Below are positions 1-12,900 of a stretch of DNA of 64,000 nucleotides, in pieces; the stretch's first letter is position 1, and the number at the start of each line of letters is the position of its first letter. The translations under genes were made by a program, and so were the position numbers. The notes under the pieces were generated by a model, which was given only the letters and a program-made list of their open reading frames with translations, ran no database searches and was not told where the DNA came from. Source of the DNA: Phoronis australis (taxonomy: Eukaryota > Phoronida > Phoronidae); the NCBI GenBank assembly GCA_002633005.1, contig NMRA01000789.1, positions 80,398 through 144,397 on the forward strand, read 5' to 3'.

Positions 1-726
1 CAAAAAAAACAGCAATCTCAAAACAAAATCCATACTAGAAAGCCTTTCAAAAAGCTTCGCTTTTGGTTTATGTGCCCAGTGGATACTTGTGGACAGAATG
101 TGGGTCAAGGTTATTAACAAGGGCATATGTTTAACTAAATACATATAAAATAAGAAGATTGAAAATTGTACAGAGAGTATGAGCTGTCCAATAGAAAGTA
201 CAGCTGGTGTTTTCTGAAAGAAGAGAGCCTGTAGAATTTGATAGTTCACTGTTACATGCCAATCTGACATTTAATTGGACACGTGATCATGTCATTTTAG
301 TAAACGTTAGCAAAAAGAAAAGGTGCATTCATAACACAACAATGTTATTAATAACAAAACCAAATTCTGTTTGATAATGACGTTCTAAATGAAATTCCAT
401 TTTTTTTGAAATTATCACCTCGTTTTCGTTTTGAGCAACTTGATTTTTTTTTCTGGAAATAATGAAAGTCCTATAGCTACTCATACAAAAAGTGGAACAT
501 TTTAATAAAAATTGCAAACAGCGTTTTTGAGAACAGTGCATAAAGCAAAGCATCAGAAAGTTTTGCATAAATCAAACCATCATTTCTGACATACCTTATT
601 CCGAAATTCGCCAAATCTGGAATTTTTCTAGTTTCCTAATACTCAACCTTAAAAAAGAAGCATTTTCATCTGAAAACACAATGAAGTGAACGGGGTATCA
701 AAAAAGCTGAAACTAAAACAACCCAC
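1..726 (-). other. TANC intron 14 (partial)
   Basis: AT-rich sequence after the exon 14 donor. I found no further exon. Bases about 300-590 are a copy of a dispersed repeat also present near 14.1-14.5 kb and 39.65-40.05 kb. Confidence 0.8.
300..590. repeat. Dispersed repeat family D, copy 1
   Basis: It shares ordered blocks (AGCAAAAAGAAAAGG, ACCAAATTCTG, CGTTTTCGTTTT, AAAGTGGAACATTTTA, CATTTCTGA) with about 14070-14470 and 39650-40050. Confidence 0.6.
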
Positions 727-903
727 CTCAAAGTGCCCTTTAGAGGCAGCCATCACCAAACACTGTTGCATGACCTCGGTCTTTGACAGTGACGACCTCG
801 AGGCTGGCCAATCACACATGAGCAGAAAGTCAATAATGTCAATGTGATTGTTAGAGGCTGCATGAACTGTGGCGCAGTACTGGCTGTTGTCTGTGTGCGT
901 TAC
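727..903 (-). CDS. TANC: TANC exon 14: ankyrin repeats continued, residues 1097-1155 (last exon in window)
   Basis: This 177-nt phase 0-0 exon has acceptor CAACCATCTTCAG and donor TTTGAG|GTGGGT. The translation CATVHAASNNHIDIIDFLLM followed by CDW, then MQQCLVMAASKGHFE, follows vertebrate TANC2 residue pattern closely (ALVHAALRGH...FLIQCDW...QQALIAAASMGY). The coding sequence stops at a splice donor in mid-repeat, so the gene must continue left of base 1. Confidence 0.95.
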
Positions 904-3900
904 CTGAAGATGGTTGTAGTATGAGGTGACACATGGTATGAACAAATGTTGTAACCAAACTTGAAAACCGCTATGGGCTGTTCCTGTAAAATCTGTATGG
1001 GAGGGGGGAAAGCACCTTTTTTTCGCACCCACCACCCATATTTTTCATTTATTTCTTCAGCCTACCACCCGTAATTTTTTATAAGTTTGAAATGCAACCA
1101 CCCGTAATTTTTTTTTGTTCTTGTGGTTGACTGCACAGGCGCTTGAGTTTATCTGTTCCTCCATCACCACTAACATCATTCATTACTAAGAAAACATATG
1201 TTTCTTATATATGGTTATTAGCCATCGAGAAATTCGAGCACCTGTGGTTAAATGGTGTTATGGACATGCCAATGAGGAGATCGGAGGGAGTGAAAAAGTC
1301 GGAGCTTTTTGCAAGTTGCATTTTTGTTTCAGTTTTTGATTCTGTGCGGATTGTTTATAAAATTTACTAAAATTACCCACTATCAAATATTTATGGCCCA
1401 ATGAAACAACAACGACCTGTAAATTTTTTTTTTTGAAGTACGACCACCAGCCATTTTGAATTTAAATCAAACGCAACCACCCATAAATTTTTATTTCAGT
1501 TGCCTTCCCCCCCTCCCACACAGATTTTGCTGGAACAGCCCTATTGAACAACCAGCGTACAGCTGGTATTTATGGATATTCATAAAAACCACTCCAAAGG
1601 AAACATCTAGGCCCAGTTGCAAAACAGTTGCACGCTGGATAGCAACAATTAGGTTGCATTATTACAAGCCACGTTGCCACTGCTGAAAACTGTTACAGTA
1701 GTTGTCGTCATGCAACAATCAAGATTTCGTTAACCTGGCCCAGATGAGCATTATAATGTTACTGTATTTAAGACAAGCTATTTCACCATCACATGGTAAT
1801 CCTTATTATGAATTTAAGTCACGCAATATTAATAATTACAAGATGAGCAGTTTTTGCCCCAAAGCTAACCCCAATCAATTAACTGCATAAGATGCAAATT
1901 GAGTAAAATCCAGACAACTTGCCAGATCAAAAACCTCCAGACTAAATCTAAAGTTTTGTCAAGCTGATGCTCTGTGTACCGTTAGTTTTAACGACAACTT
2001 GTTCACATGACATATTTCCTCCAGAAAATGCAGAGTTGTCAAAAATGTGGAGTCAAGAACACAAACTCACGTCAGTCCCTTTTGCATAGAGAAGTCTGAC
2101 TATTTCTTCGTGTCCTGCGGCCGCGGCATGGCAAAGCGCTGTCATTCCAGTGTCGGACACAGCCTCGATGTTGGCACTGAACTCAAGCAGAGATGACACC
2201 ATGTCCGTGAAACCCATGTGGGCGGCGACACAGATGGGCGGGGCTCCACTCAGGAATTCTGTCTTGATGTTGGGATTGGCACCTGATAACAGGACTAGTC
2301 GGCTCACCTGAAGAGCAAAAGAAGAATTTTCCCAATACATGGCAAAGTAAATTGTCATAGTTAAGAATATACAATCCATTTTGTTGTTGTCAATGAATCA
2401 AAATGTTAATTTTTCAATTTGTCAAAGTCATTTATACAGAGTCAAGATATTAACAGTGGATACAAAGAATAGTTTTCCAAAATTATTAATAAAAATTCTA
2501 AAGAACACCCATTTGAAAGAAGCTAACACACTAGGCTGAAAATTACTATGTGTTGATCAAAGTAAACTTTCACATACTGTAACCAAAGCATAAATTAGAA
2601 ACCAGTGTCCACCCTCAAGAGACTTGGCAAACAATGTGCTCAAGTGGGTACACCCTCCAATTCAAGTCAATATACCTTAACATTGGGCGAGAACAGATTC
2701 CTCTGTCCAGCAATGGCAGCACTGAGACTGTCCGTACTGAGTGCCAGCCAATAGGAGTGAAGGTCACGTGAGGACACGCCCAGCTGACGACTGAGACTCT
2801 TGTAGATGTGCGCTTTGAGCACGTGATGGCCGAGCTCGAGAGTCTTGTCGGCCGTCAGGGGAGAGTTATATCGTGAGAGGCGGAAGGCTAGAGCAGCGTG
2901 GCCCAGTCTGAAAGATCAGTCATGAAAAGGAATCAGAACTAGACCAATGGGTCAATATTGAACAATTGTTTGCTGTGAAATAAAGCATATCAATAACAAG
3001 GCGTTTCTGCATTGACAAGTTTCGATATCTTACTTTATCACGATCATAAAATGCAAAAATGAACAACAACTTGTAAACTTTCTGTGAATGCGTAATGAAA
3101 TAACAAACATCAAGTCAACAACCACACAGACATTTGCAAGTGTGTGCCATTCCACCCAGACATTTGCAAGTGTGTGCCATTCCACACAGACATTTGCAAG
3201 TGTGTGCCATTCCACCCAGACATTTGCAAGTGTGTGCCATTCCACTCAGACATTTGCACGTGTGTGCCATTCCACTCAGACATTTGCAAGTGTGTGCCAT
3301 TCCACTCAGACATTTGCAAGTGTGTGCCATTCCACTAAGACATTTGCAAGTGTGTGCCATTCGATCTGGATGTACAAACTCAGTGCTCAAATCAACTAGC
3401 TCGTTGGGCATGCTTCTTTGAAATTTCACTTGCCAGCAGCACTAGTTCCCTGCTGTCAGGCCGTGACACACATTATAACTTCAGTGAGAACAACACAGTA
3501 CACAAGCGAGAGCCTGAATTTGAGCAGGAAGTTTAGTATGTTGACTTAATTAATACACAAACTAACCTCAGATCACAGACAAACTTGACACTCTGGCCGT
3601 CATCTCGTCGAATAAGCCACTCCCTGAACGCTGGGTGGAAAAACATATAAGTGCCATCGCGTCTCTCAACAAGATAGCCAGAGATCACGTCGAATCTCTG
3701 GTTGAACTCGTCCCAGTCCACGTATTGACCGACGAGCGCCGAGTTCACAGTCTCGTAAATCTCCACCAAGGTCAGCGGGTACAGTGAGGCCAAGCAGATG
3801 CTGAGAATGAGGCTGACCTTTTCGTACGACCTCACACTGGGGAACTTGAGGTTAAAGTGCAGCAGGAACACCTCTGTCAGGTTCAATGGCAGGATTTTGA

Positions 3901-6900
3901 AGTTTGTACTCTTTAGCACCAGGTGTCCTCGTTCAATGAGGTCAAGGGTCAACTTGGCAAAGAGGAAGCAGCCTTTGCTCAGCTGCTGAACGTGCTGACA
4001 GAGCTTGGCCTGAAATGTCGTTTCGAGGCGACCATTGATGGAGATGTTATTCCGTATCTCTGGTGACTGGTTGATCCTGTAGTTGATGTACTCATTCAGA
4101 TCTCTCTGCACATAGTCTGTCTTGGTACCGACGTCGAGATTAATCTTGTGAAATGGCAACGACTGAGTCACGTCTGCATGCGCCGTCCGCACTGTCACAA
4201 TGAACTTAAACCAGGTCGGCAACTTGTGCACATGACGTGCCAGAAACGACGCGATCGTGTCGCCATAGTCCGGCTTGTGGAACTCCGCCTCGTTCAGCGA
4301 GTCGACAAGTATTAGACACGCCTCGGCGTCAACTCTACCCTGCCTCCGGAGCGTCACCAGGGGTTCGACCACACCCTTCAACCACGCCCTGGACGGGTCC
4401 TGCAGGCACTCTTTAATACTAAGTATTGTCTGTAGGTGGGGCTCCTGAAGCAGGTGCTCTCGGTAAGCAACCAGTTGGGGGGCACGTGACAAGTACCCAG
4501 CCACACTATGCACAAACTCTGGAACGGTGCACGTACTGTTGTAGTCCGCCTGGCAGAAGTGATAGGCGACCACCTGGGAGCCAAGAGTCCGCAGTGAGTC
4601 ATAATTCCACGACAAACTGGCCGTTGACGTGCTCAGGAACTGTCGTGAGCTGCTCAGACTGAGGCTGCCATAGCTGGGTGACCGGCGACTCCCACTGGCA
4701 GAGCTGAGTGTGCTCGATGGGCTGTCGGTGAACATAGAGCCGGTGGTGGCAGGCATGCGATCGCGGCTGCCTGAGTGGGACAGGGGCAGGCCCTCGCGAC
4801 TACTGCTGTGTGTCAAATCTGGAGCAAAATAAAGACCAGAATGGTTGATGTCATCGCGATATATAATAAAAGACTTAATTTTCCAAAAAACCAACTTCTC
4901 TCTCCAAGATTTTAAAAGGCTACATGATACGTAAAATTAGAACATTTGATACAAAATATCTTGGGAAAACCTTCCATCAATTTTCTAATAAACTACTCAT
5001 CAGAATGCTACTTGAAGGCAAAATATTTCAAGTTTCAAAATGTCAGGGTAGGAATTGCAAAATAGGAGGAGACTCTTGTACCTCCGTTCTGTTGAATTCC
5101 TCCCTTGCCGTCTCCAAAACAGCTGTACTCGACCAACTGTTCCAAGATGGCAGTCTTGCCAGCTCCTATATTGCCAGTAATGAACACCCCAGCGGCTGAC
5201 TTGGACAGTCCCAACTCCTGAAAGAGAAAACGTTAACAATGTAGCCATTAGTACCTAAACAATGCAACAACGCCACAACACAACAGTCAGAAATTCCGAC
5301 GAAACACTGAAGAGGGCTTGGAATGACCCATGTCAAAAAATAGGAAATTTTTACAGCCTTAAATACACATTTCAATCTAAACAACCATACCTCAACAGAT
5401 CGAAAGCAAACATTATTATCACAAGATGCCCTGTAACTGTGTCGTTTGTGCAAAACACACTCATGTTAAGCAGTACCTGACATCCACTCCTTTTAGGCAG
5501 TACCTGACATCTATTTCAGCAACAATAATGAAGGCAATTAGATGCAACAAAAGATTTTTAATTGGTGCTACATATCTTTTATATGAAAAATGAGAAATGA
5601 AATTCCAATTATTTTCGTAAATTGGTGAGATTTTACTGTAAGATTTTTTAAACCAGCCATCAAAACTTAGGGTATAACCCAATCGACAATTTAAACCTCT
5701 TTTTTTGACTCCGTTGAGTGAACGCATGTGCGTGTGTACAAGCCTGTGGGCATAGTGAGTACATAAAAGTAGCAGCGAAAAATATCTCTAAAACATACAA
5801 AAAGTAGATTACTACAGATTTGTGAACGACGCCCCCTTCAGTTACCTGTTCCATCTCTTTGTACACCCATTCTCGACCAATGAAGATGGGATTGGGCTCT
5901 TGGTGCGGAACTTCAAACTGTATAGGTTTGAGGCTGATCTGTGGCGGTTTGATGGGCGCAAACCTCACTGAAAAGAGGGAGATGATATCTGAGAGAGAGT
6001 TGTGAAGAAGTGTTCTCGTATGTCAAGTTATTGAGACACATCAACTATCTTCAACACAATGATCTGGGTGGAAAAAACTATCGAAAACATTTCACCAGCC
6101 TGTGTCATCCCTGTTTCCTCCTGTTAGGGGGTCTTGAATATAACGATGACCACGTTGCCATGGAAATGAGAGATACATCGTTACGTATGCCGCTCATCCT
6201 CTCGTCATGCTTGAATGAGAGCCAACATCCTGTGCTTCGCACTGATTATCTAATATGACTGTTGCCTTGGCACATCCCGTTTCCCACAATTGCAAATGTC
6301 AAACGTTTTGATTCAATTCCATGGCGATCACACAAACTGAATCGTTGAGACAAATTAACACTTCATGATTTCAATGGATAGGCCAAAAAACCACAGATGG
6401 AGCTGATCGCTATACGCCGACTCATTGTGAGACCTGCGCTCACTGACATCTCCCCATCAATTTCAGTCAAGGTCTCGTGTATTTTTCAAAAAGCACCACA
6501 AGGACAGAAAGCAAGAGTAAGCTAAGTTTGACATGCCAGTATTTGCCAAGTGCAGAGTAAAGAAACAAACAAATCCCAAATCATTTTTGCTCACCTCAAA
6601 TGCACTTTATTTTTCGAAAAAGTGAACAACTGAAAGAGTATACCTTACCACCGAGTCAACTTTCAAAGAAAACAAAGGCTACAACCAACTAAAGTATGCT
6701 TTTTATCTTTGCACTAGGCTCAGAATGGAGCTTAAAGCTGTTATTTTTGGTTAATACCTGCTTCCTTGTATAACCTTACTTTGAATTTGGCCATTTTTAA
6801 CCAACCGATACCACTTCAAATACGCTCTTCGTATTGGTGATTTTTGATAACCAATACGTCAGCTTTCACCAATCAAGACTAAAGAACTACCAACTGCAAT

Positions 6901-9900
6901 CAATTCAGTTAAATTTGATTGCAATAAAAATATATGGTTCGTACTTTTAATGTGACCCAGATTTCTAACATTGTTGTGAAAGCTCATAAACTTTCGAAAT
7001 ATTTCCTGGTGGTAGGTGTAGTACAGGGTTTCAACATCCACATAGTGTTATATATCTTCTATGCCATATTGTGTTCGAAATTGATGAGAGTTTACCAACG
7101 GTAAAACTAAGAAAAAAAAAACACTGTAAAATGAAATACGGTAAAGTTTCCTCAAATTTGAACAAAAATGACAGCCAAAATTGTCGTTTTCCAATGCTCA
7201 CTCACTGTGTTGCCAAAAATGCTAAAAATTTCATTGTATGTTTATTGGGGACAGTCGTACTATACCAAGTCTTCAAATAATGAAGCAAAACGTCTTCTGG
7301 TTTACTCTTGTTCAAAATTTTGATAAAATAAAATGTTATCATCCAGCCACATTGTGTTCTAAGTTGAAGAATGTTTAATGAACTGAGAGACGTCATCAAG
7401 TTCATCCTGGACAAAACATGCTATCAGACACAGAGTGCAACAGCCTTGGTTGTAACAGATGACAAAGTGGGACATCAATCACCATGTATACAGCAACCAA
7501 AGGAAAATGATAGACACAGCTAATCATGAGAAGAAATGAAAGAATACATTGCAGACACGTTTCCATAGTATTCCACCCTGGCAGGTGGGGTACAGAGAAC
7601 ATGCCCAGCCAAATGAGCGTTCAAGGAATGAGCCAGTTACTGCAACTTGCTCCATGATATTCATGTCCCATGCCGGAAAGTCATGCTGAGTTTCCAAACT
7701 GACAGAACTCACTCTTTTTCTTTTCGCTGCACTTGCGATTGCTGGCTGCATGAATGAAAGAAAAGAATCTAATGACTACGTACTGTCACCAGGGCATAAC
7801 TTAAGCTAGCTTGTTATGAACTGCAGTTCTATGAGTGAAGCTGCTATTCAAATGCCCAGTCAAATCTCATTAAAATGCACCCAATTCACAACATGAACAG
7901 CGAGGTGATGTATAAACTCCAAGTTTGTTTCACCAACTGTAATGTATGTTGGTACTAGACACAATGATTTATAATGCACTTTCACAACGATCCAACTACA
8001 CTGATCCCAGTAACAATAGCCAACAAACATGATCCAGCTCTTCAGCCCAGTCTGGAAACATACAAGACATGTAAGGTGCCCATAATGTTACCTCCGGTAC
8101 GGTACGAGGCAAATTGTTAATCAATGTTTTGTTGTTCTTGGAAATTACGGGTAATTTAATTATTGGTGACTTTAAGGTAATCCACCTTCATTAACTCCTG
8201 TCACGTTTCATCAAATAACTTTCTTACTGTTCATATTAAACTCATAAAAGCTACTTGCACTAAGATGATTGGAGTCTATTACATGTCCCATATAAAAACT
8301 CAATTTGTAAGGCAAAAAAGCAAAACGAAAACACTGAAATACTGCAAAAATGGTAAAATACAACAAACATGAGTGATTCTTCCTGAGCCCAACCTACCAA
8401 ATACAAAAATGCATGCAAGAATTCCAAATCAGGGAGCAATATTCAAAATTTCCTACACAAATGAGACTGAATGGAGAAGCTTAAGCACAAATTTTCTGTC
8501 CCTAAGGTTACACCAATGTCCCTAGGGTTACACCAATGTCCCTAGGGTTATACCAATGTCCCTAGGGTTACACCAATGTCCCTAGGGTTACACCAATGTC
8601 CCTAGGGTTATACCAATGTCCCTAGGGTTACACCTATGTCCCTAGGGTTACACCAATCAAAACACATAAGCTGATTGCTTGCCGCAAATGAAAAATTGAC
8701 AAGGGCATTGATTTGTGAACAAAATAGGAGCACACACACACGCACGCCAAACATAATTTTGGAAACACATAAAGACAAAATCCAACTAAAACTCAAATCA
8801 TGTTTATAAACTAAAATGAAGTCAAAGAATTCGGCATGCAACCCTCCCAAAAACACCAAACTACAAAAGCTCACAGCAAAACAAATCCACACAATAAAGA
8901 CAAAAAGGCAAACGCAACAGATAAATGGAAAATGAGGGTAACAACTTCTGATTGTGCAGACCTTTGATAGTTCTATGCAGCTGACGACTAGGAAGGGGGG
9001 ATGGGCCACTTGGGAAGGGGGGGATGGGCCACTTGGGAAGGGGGGATGGGCCACTTGGGAAGGGGGAGGGAAGGGGAGTGGATGAGCAAGCGAAGGACAC
9101 TGTAGAGAAACTAAGTCCTCACATTCCCAAACGTCATTCTCTTGACTGGATGTATCCATCCCCTTCCAACAACCCTGAATCCACCCATGCAAGACCAAAC
9201 ACAGCCAAACCAAAACCAAACCAAACCAAACCAAACCAAACCAAAGCAATCATCAAAACAACAGAAAAGCTTGCAGACATTTAAGTCCGGTCAGCACGCC
9301 ATCCGTTGGCCACATGACGTGACCTAATGAATATGTGGCCAACAGATGGCGTGCTGGCCAGACTTACAATGTTAGCAACATATTTTCCATGCCGCATTGA
9401 GATTGACATTTTCATAAACAGAAAAGCTTATGCACCACACCCAGGCCTACGTACTTCCAGCCACTGGTTGGGCTTCACTGGTTGAGGGCAGAGTCGGTAG
9501 TCGACTCATGCTCTGACTGACCGTGTTGTGCGTTCCTGCGGTAAAATGAACTGTCAGGTCAGCTATGCACGGTAACACTGAGATATTTAAGAGGGTGAAT
9601 GTGTCTTGGTTAGCATGATGACGCAGAAAACTGCTCCAGACAAAAGTATCCAGGCAAAATGACCACAGCAACTAAGTGCAAGCTGAATTCGTCATCACAG
9701 AACTGATTCGTCGTAAGTGGGAAAGACAGATAATCTATCGAAAAAGTTATTAATGGTGAAAATTCTGCCCTGTAGTAACAATAATACGTGATAAGGGGCG
9801 CATCATTATCCACCATTTTTGTTGAAAACTGAATTAGTCGAAATGACGAAAGAAATGAAATCTTGCAGAGCGTTTACTTTTGAGGTTCACTGTTAAGCGG

Positions 9901-12900
9901 AAGACAAGAGAAAAACAATGGTCTCTGTATGTATGATACATGGGACCACGTACAACTTTGTGCATTACCCCTGGTTCAATATAACTTGCTTAGTTTTGAA
10001 CAGTTAACCACACATACAATGATAATAAGACCACGTTAAAAGAAATGACAACTAACTAGAACACAATGAAGATTGCAATGATGAGATCCCACAAGCACTC
10101 CACCAACTTGACAACCCTTCCATAGCAAAATAGAGTACGGTATAACTAGGCACATTACAATCCTAAATATGGCATTGCTAATTAGGCCTAACTATAGTTC
10201 TGCTAAGACACTACAACACTGGAATGACTATAAACACATACTGTGTCATACAGACTAACTTTTGATTTCGCACACTTACCGTTGCAAATTGTGTCTCAAG
10301 ATTTGCTTGAGACAAAATAGAGGTGATCTCCGGGCCTAGAAAGAACTGACCGTTCACTATTGGTCGAAACTAGAGGATGATGAGATTAGGCTCTACAAGT
10401 TGCCTTGTAACTGTCGCGCATTTTGTGTGCTATGCACCCCCCAAGCTACAACGAACAGTCAGTTTTTTTTTCAACTCAGAAACCACCTCGTAACTGGGTT
10501 TGGAGCAAGCTACCATCAGTTTTATAATGGCGCGTGGTACAACTCAAAAGCAAGTTTCATTGACGGAACGCAGGCAAAATGAGGCGAATCAAGACAGTTG
10601 CTAGACTGTTGACACAGGAGGTCACATAGACAGTTCACAAAACATGCAAAAACGTAACTTATTGTAGAGATTAAGGTCTAACAATTATCTTACATTACAT
10701 GTGGGACTGGCTGAAGGAAACATTTCATACCAGTCAATGTTTATTCACTTGGCCTTTAGAGGGCCTTGGGAGAATATCACAACAATGTTTGCATCATAAA
10801 TTAAATTCCGTAAACGGATTTCAACTGCCAACTTCGCTTTATTAGTTTAACCCCATAATGGCATCTTACCTTTGCTGTCGTAGCGAGCCAGCCTGGCCGA
10901 GCTGCGTGCTAGGGAGCGCCGTCGTCCAAATAGGTCCTCGACTTGACCCGGTGCACAAGCTGGGGAAGGGGAGACAATTACAGATAGCATGAAGCACACA
11001 CACGCATAGATAGAAAGGACACAGATACGGCGACTTCGACACAGTGCAACACAGGAGGTCAAACTGTCGCTTCATTGAAGGCTTGTAGTCCATTGCCATT
11101 TATCTAGTGTGTAATGTCACATAACTTATGTCAGAGGTCTTGTTTACTCAGTCACTACGCAGCTATAGGAAAAATTATGTGCGCGTTTGCTAGAAGGGAG
11201 TCCAGTTAGAATTTGGAGAGATGCAGAGTAGTCGGTCAGAGAGCATATGAGGACCACTGGTGGCTTTATTTTAAAGCTGCATTTCGTCATGTTAAGCTGG
11301 CTGAAAATGAAAATGGAATTAGGCCTTTCACATGGTTTCATAATATTCCTCAATATCATGATAGGATTCTATTTTTGTTTCCAACAAGAACACCAAAACC
11401 ATCAGTGACTCGAGGAAATGCCTCAGACTTAATTGGGAAATGGTGCACGGTGGTAAAGGAAATGGACTCCTATCATGGTAAGGAATATTATACGATCAAT
11501 TACATGACAGTAAAAGGCCTAATTCGATTTTCGTTTCTTCGCCGGCCAAACTGGGTGAAATATAATTTGAAGTAAACATAATCATGAATTGATAGATTCT
11601 GATCGTTTACCATTTGGCCACCAAGGGCATTGGTTGTTAACTTAGTCCAACTCACCAGCTGTCTCCTTATTTCACAATTTGACCACAAGGTGGGCTGTAG
11701 TGATGTGTACACCTAACTAGTTGGTTAATATCCACGTAAGATTGTGACATGTATGGAAATTGATGATGTAGTACGTAACAAAACAGGAAAATTCTTGTGG
11801 ACTCATAGGCATACAGTTACGCAATTGTGACTACTAAGTTGGACTATTGCCTCCGGTCCCCGAAGTGTACAAAGGCAAAGTTTCCCCGCGTGTAAAACAT
11901 CTACAGAAACCTAGAGAGTGTACATGAAATTTTCAAAATGTCCCTTATTTACTTAATAAAGACAACTGTAACTATTATGGCAATATGAGCGAACACAAAA
12001 CTCTGAACAGGCGATGTTGCGTGAACTGCTCGAAATTGAACATTTTCAAAATTTAAGGATTACAAAGAAATATAGTCTGCCTCGTCTCTTACAGCTGAAA
12101 TACTTTTAAAAACCACATTAAGAGTTCACAAACATAATCAAACAAAACTGTAATCAACTTCATCTAAAATCAACAAAACTTTCTAAGTACATATCGCTTA
12201 CTAATGGTACGGTAATTCTCGACTTATTTTGCACAAAATTTTAATTTTGTGCAAAATATTATAATTCGTTTTTCAAAGGCCGATTTCTTTACTACAAATA
12301 ATGAAAAAAATTACCAAAAACGTTATTTTATGATTTCTGCACAGTATAAACCATGCTGAGGATGATCAAACATTTCTTTAATCTTCATATTTTGGGAAAT
12401 TTAACAAAACAGACTTTCACATGTCGGCCATATTGTGTGCTAAATGAGTAAAGATGTACCATAAGGAAAACACTTAAAATAAAAGAACCTAGTGAAAAAA
12501 AAATGTTAGAAAAGTGGCCAGAACGCCTGCTCAAACAAGTTTAAGAATGGCACATGTTAAGATTGCAAGTTATGTTACGCGATAAGTTAAAACATGCCAC
12601 TCTGCTACATGCCAGGTACAGTTTCAGTCACAGATATAACATCCAAGCAATCTACGCGAATATAGTGAAGTTTTAAATTCTGTGCAAAAACACAAATTTT
12701 CAAAGGCTTAAAACACTTCTTCAAATTGGAAACATCACTAAACCATGCGATCAATGAAGAAACTTTCTAGTGAATTACCTCTATTAAAAGAGTTTTGACA
12801 AAAATGAAAAACAACTCCAACAGTACCAAAACATACTTCATTTGTTAAGCCAATACGCACAATGAATTTATTGTCTAATTATAACCATTGTCACATGTAT

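Larger units (their letters stand above)
5968..9454 (-). other. TANC intron 8 (3,487 bp)
   Basis: Phase-1 intron. It contains two copies of the GCCATATTGTG dispersed repeat (about 7063 and 7346), a 20-bp minisatellite (8501-8657), a G-rich 22-23-bp repeat (9001-9068), an (AAACC)n microsatellite (about 9205-9245) and a hairpin (9282-9366). No exon-like frame was found. Confidence 0.85.

Noticed and set aside
3030-3429. Long repetitive open frames on both strands (up to 104 codons)
   Set aside because: They arise from a 30-bp minisatellite whose unit has no stop codons; no splice or start context supports a gene.
8501-8657. Telomere-like TTAGGG repeats
   Set aside because: The unit is CCTAGGGTTACACCAATGTC; only TAGGGTTA resembles telomere sequence and the 6-bp period is absent.
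8608-9249. 213-codon frame starting with a hydrophobic Trp/Leu/Phe run
   Set aside because: The hydrophobic part is the complement of an (AAACC)n microsatellite, followed by G-rich and 20-bp repeats.
11213-11575. 120-codon plus-strand frame
   Set aside because: It lies across a foldback element with inverted arms and resembles no protein family.
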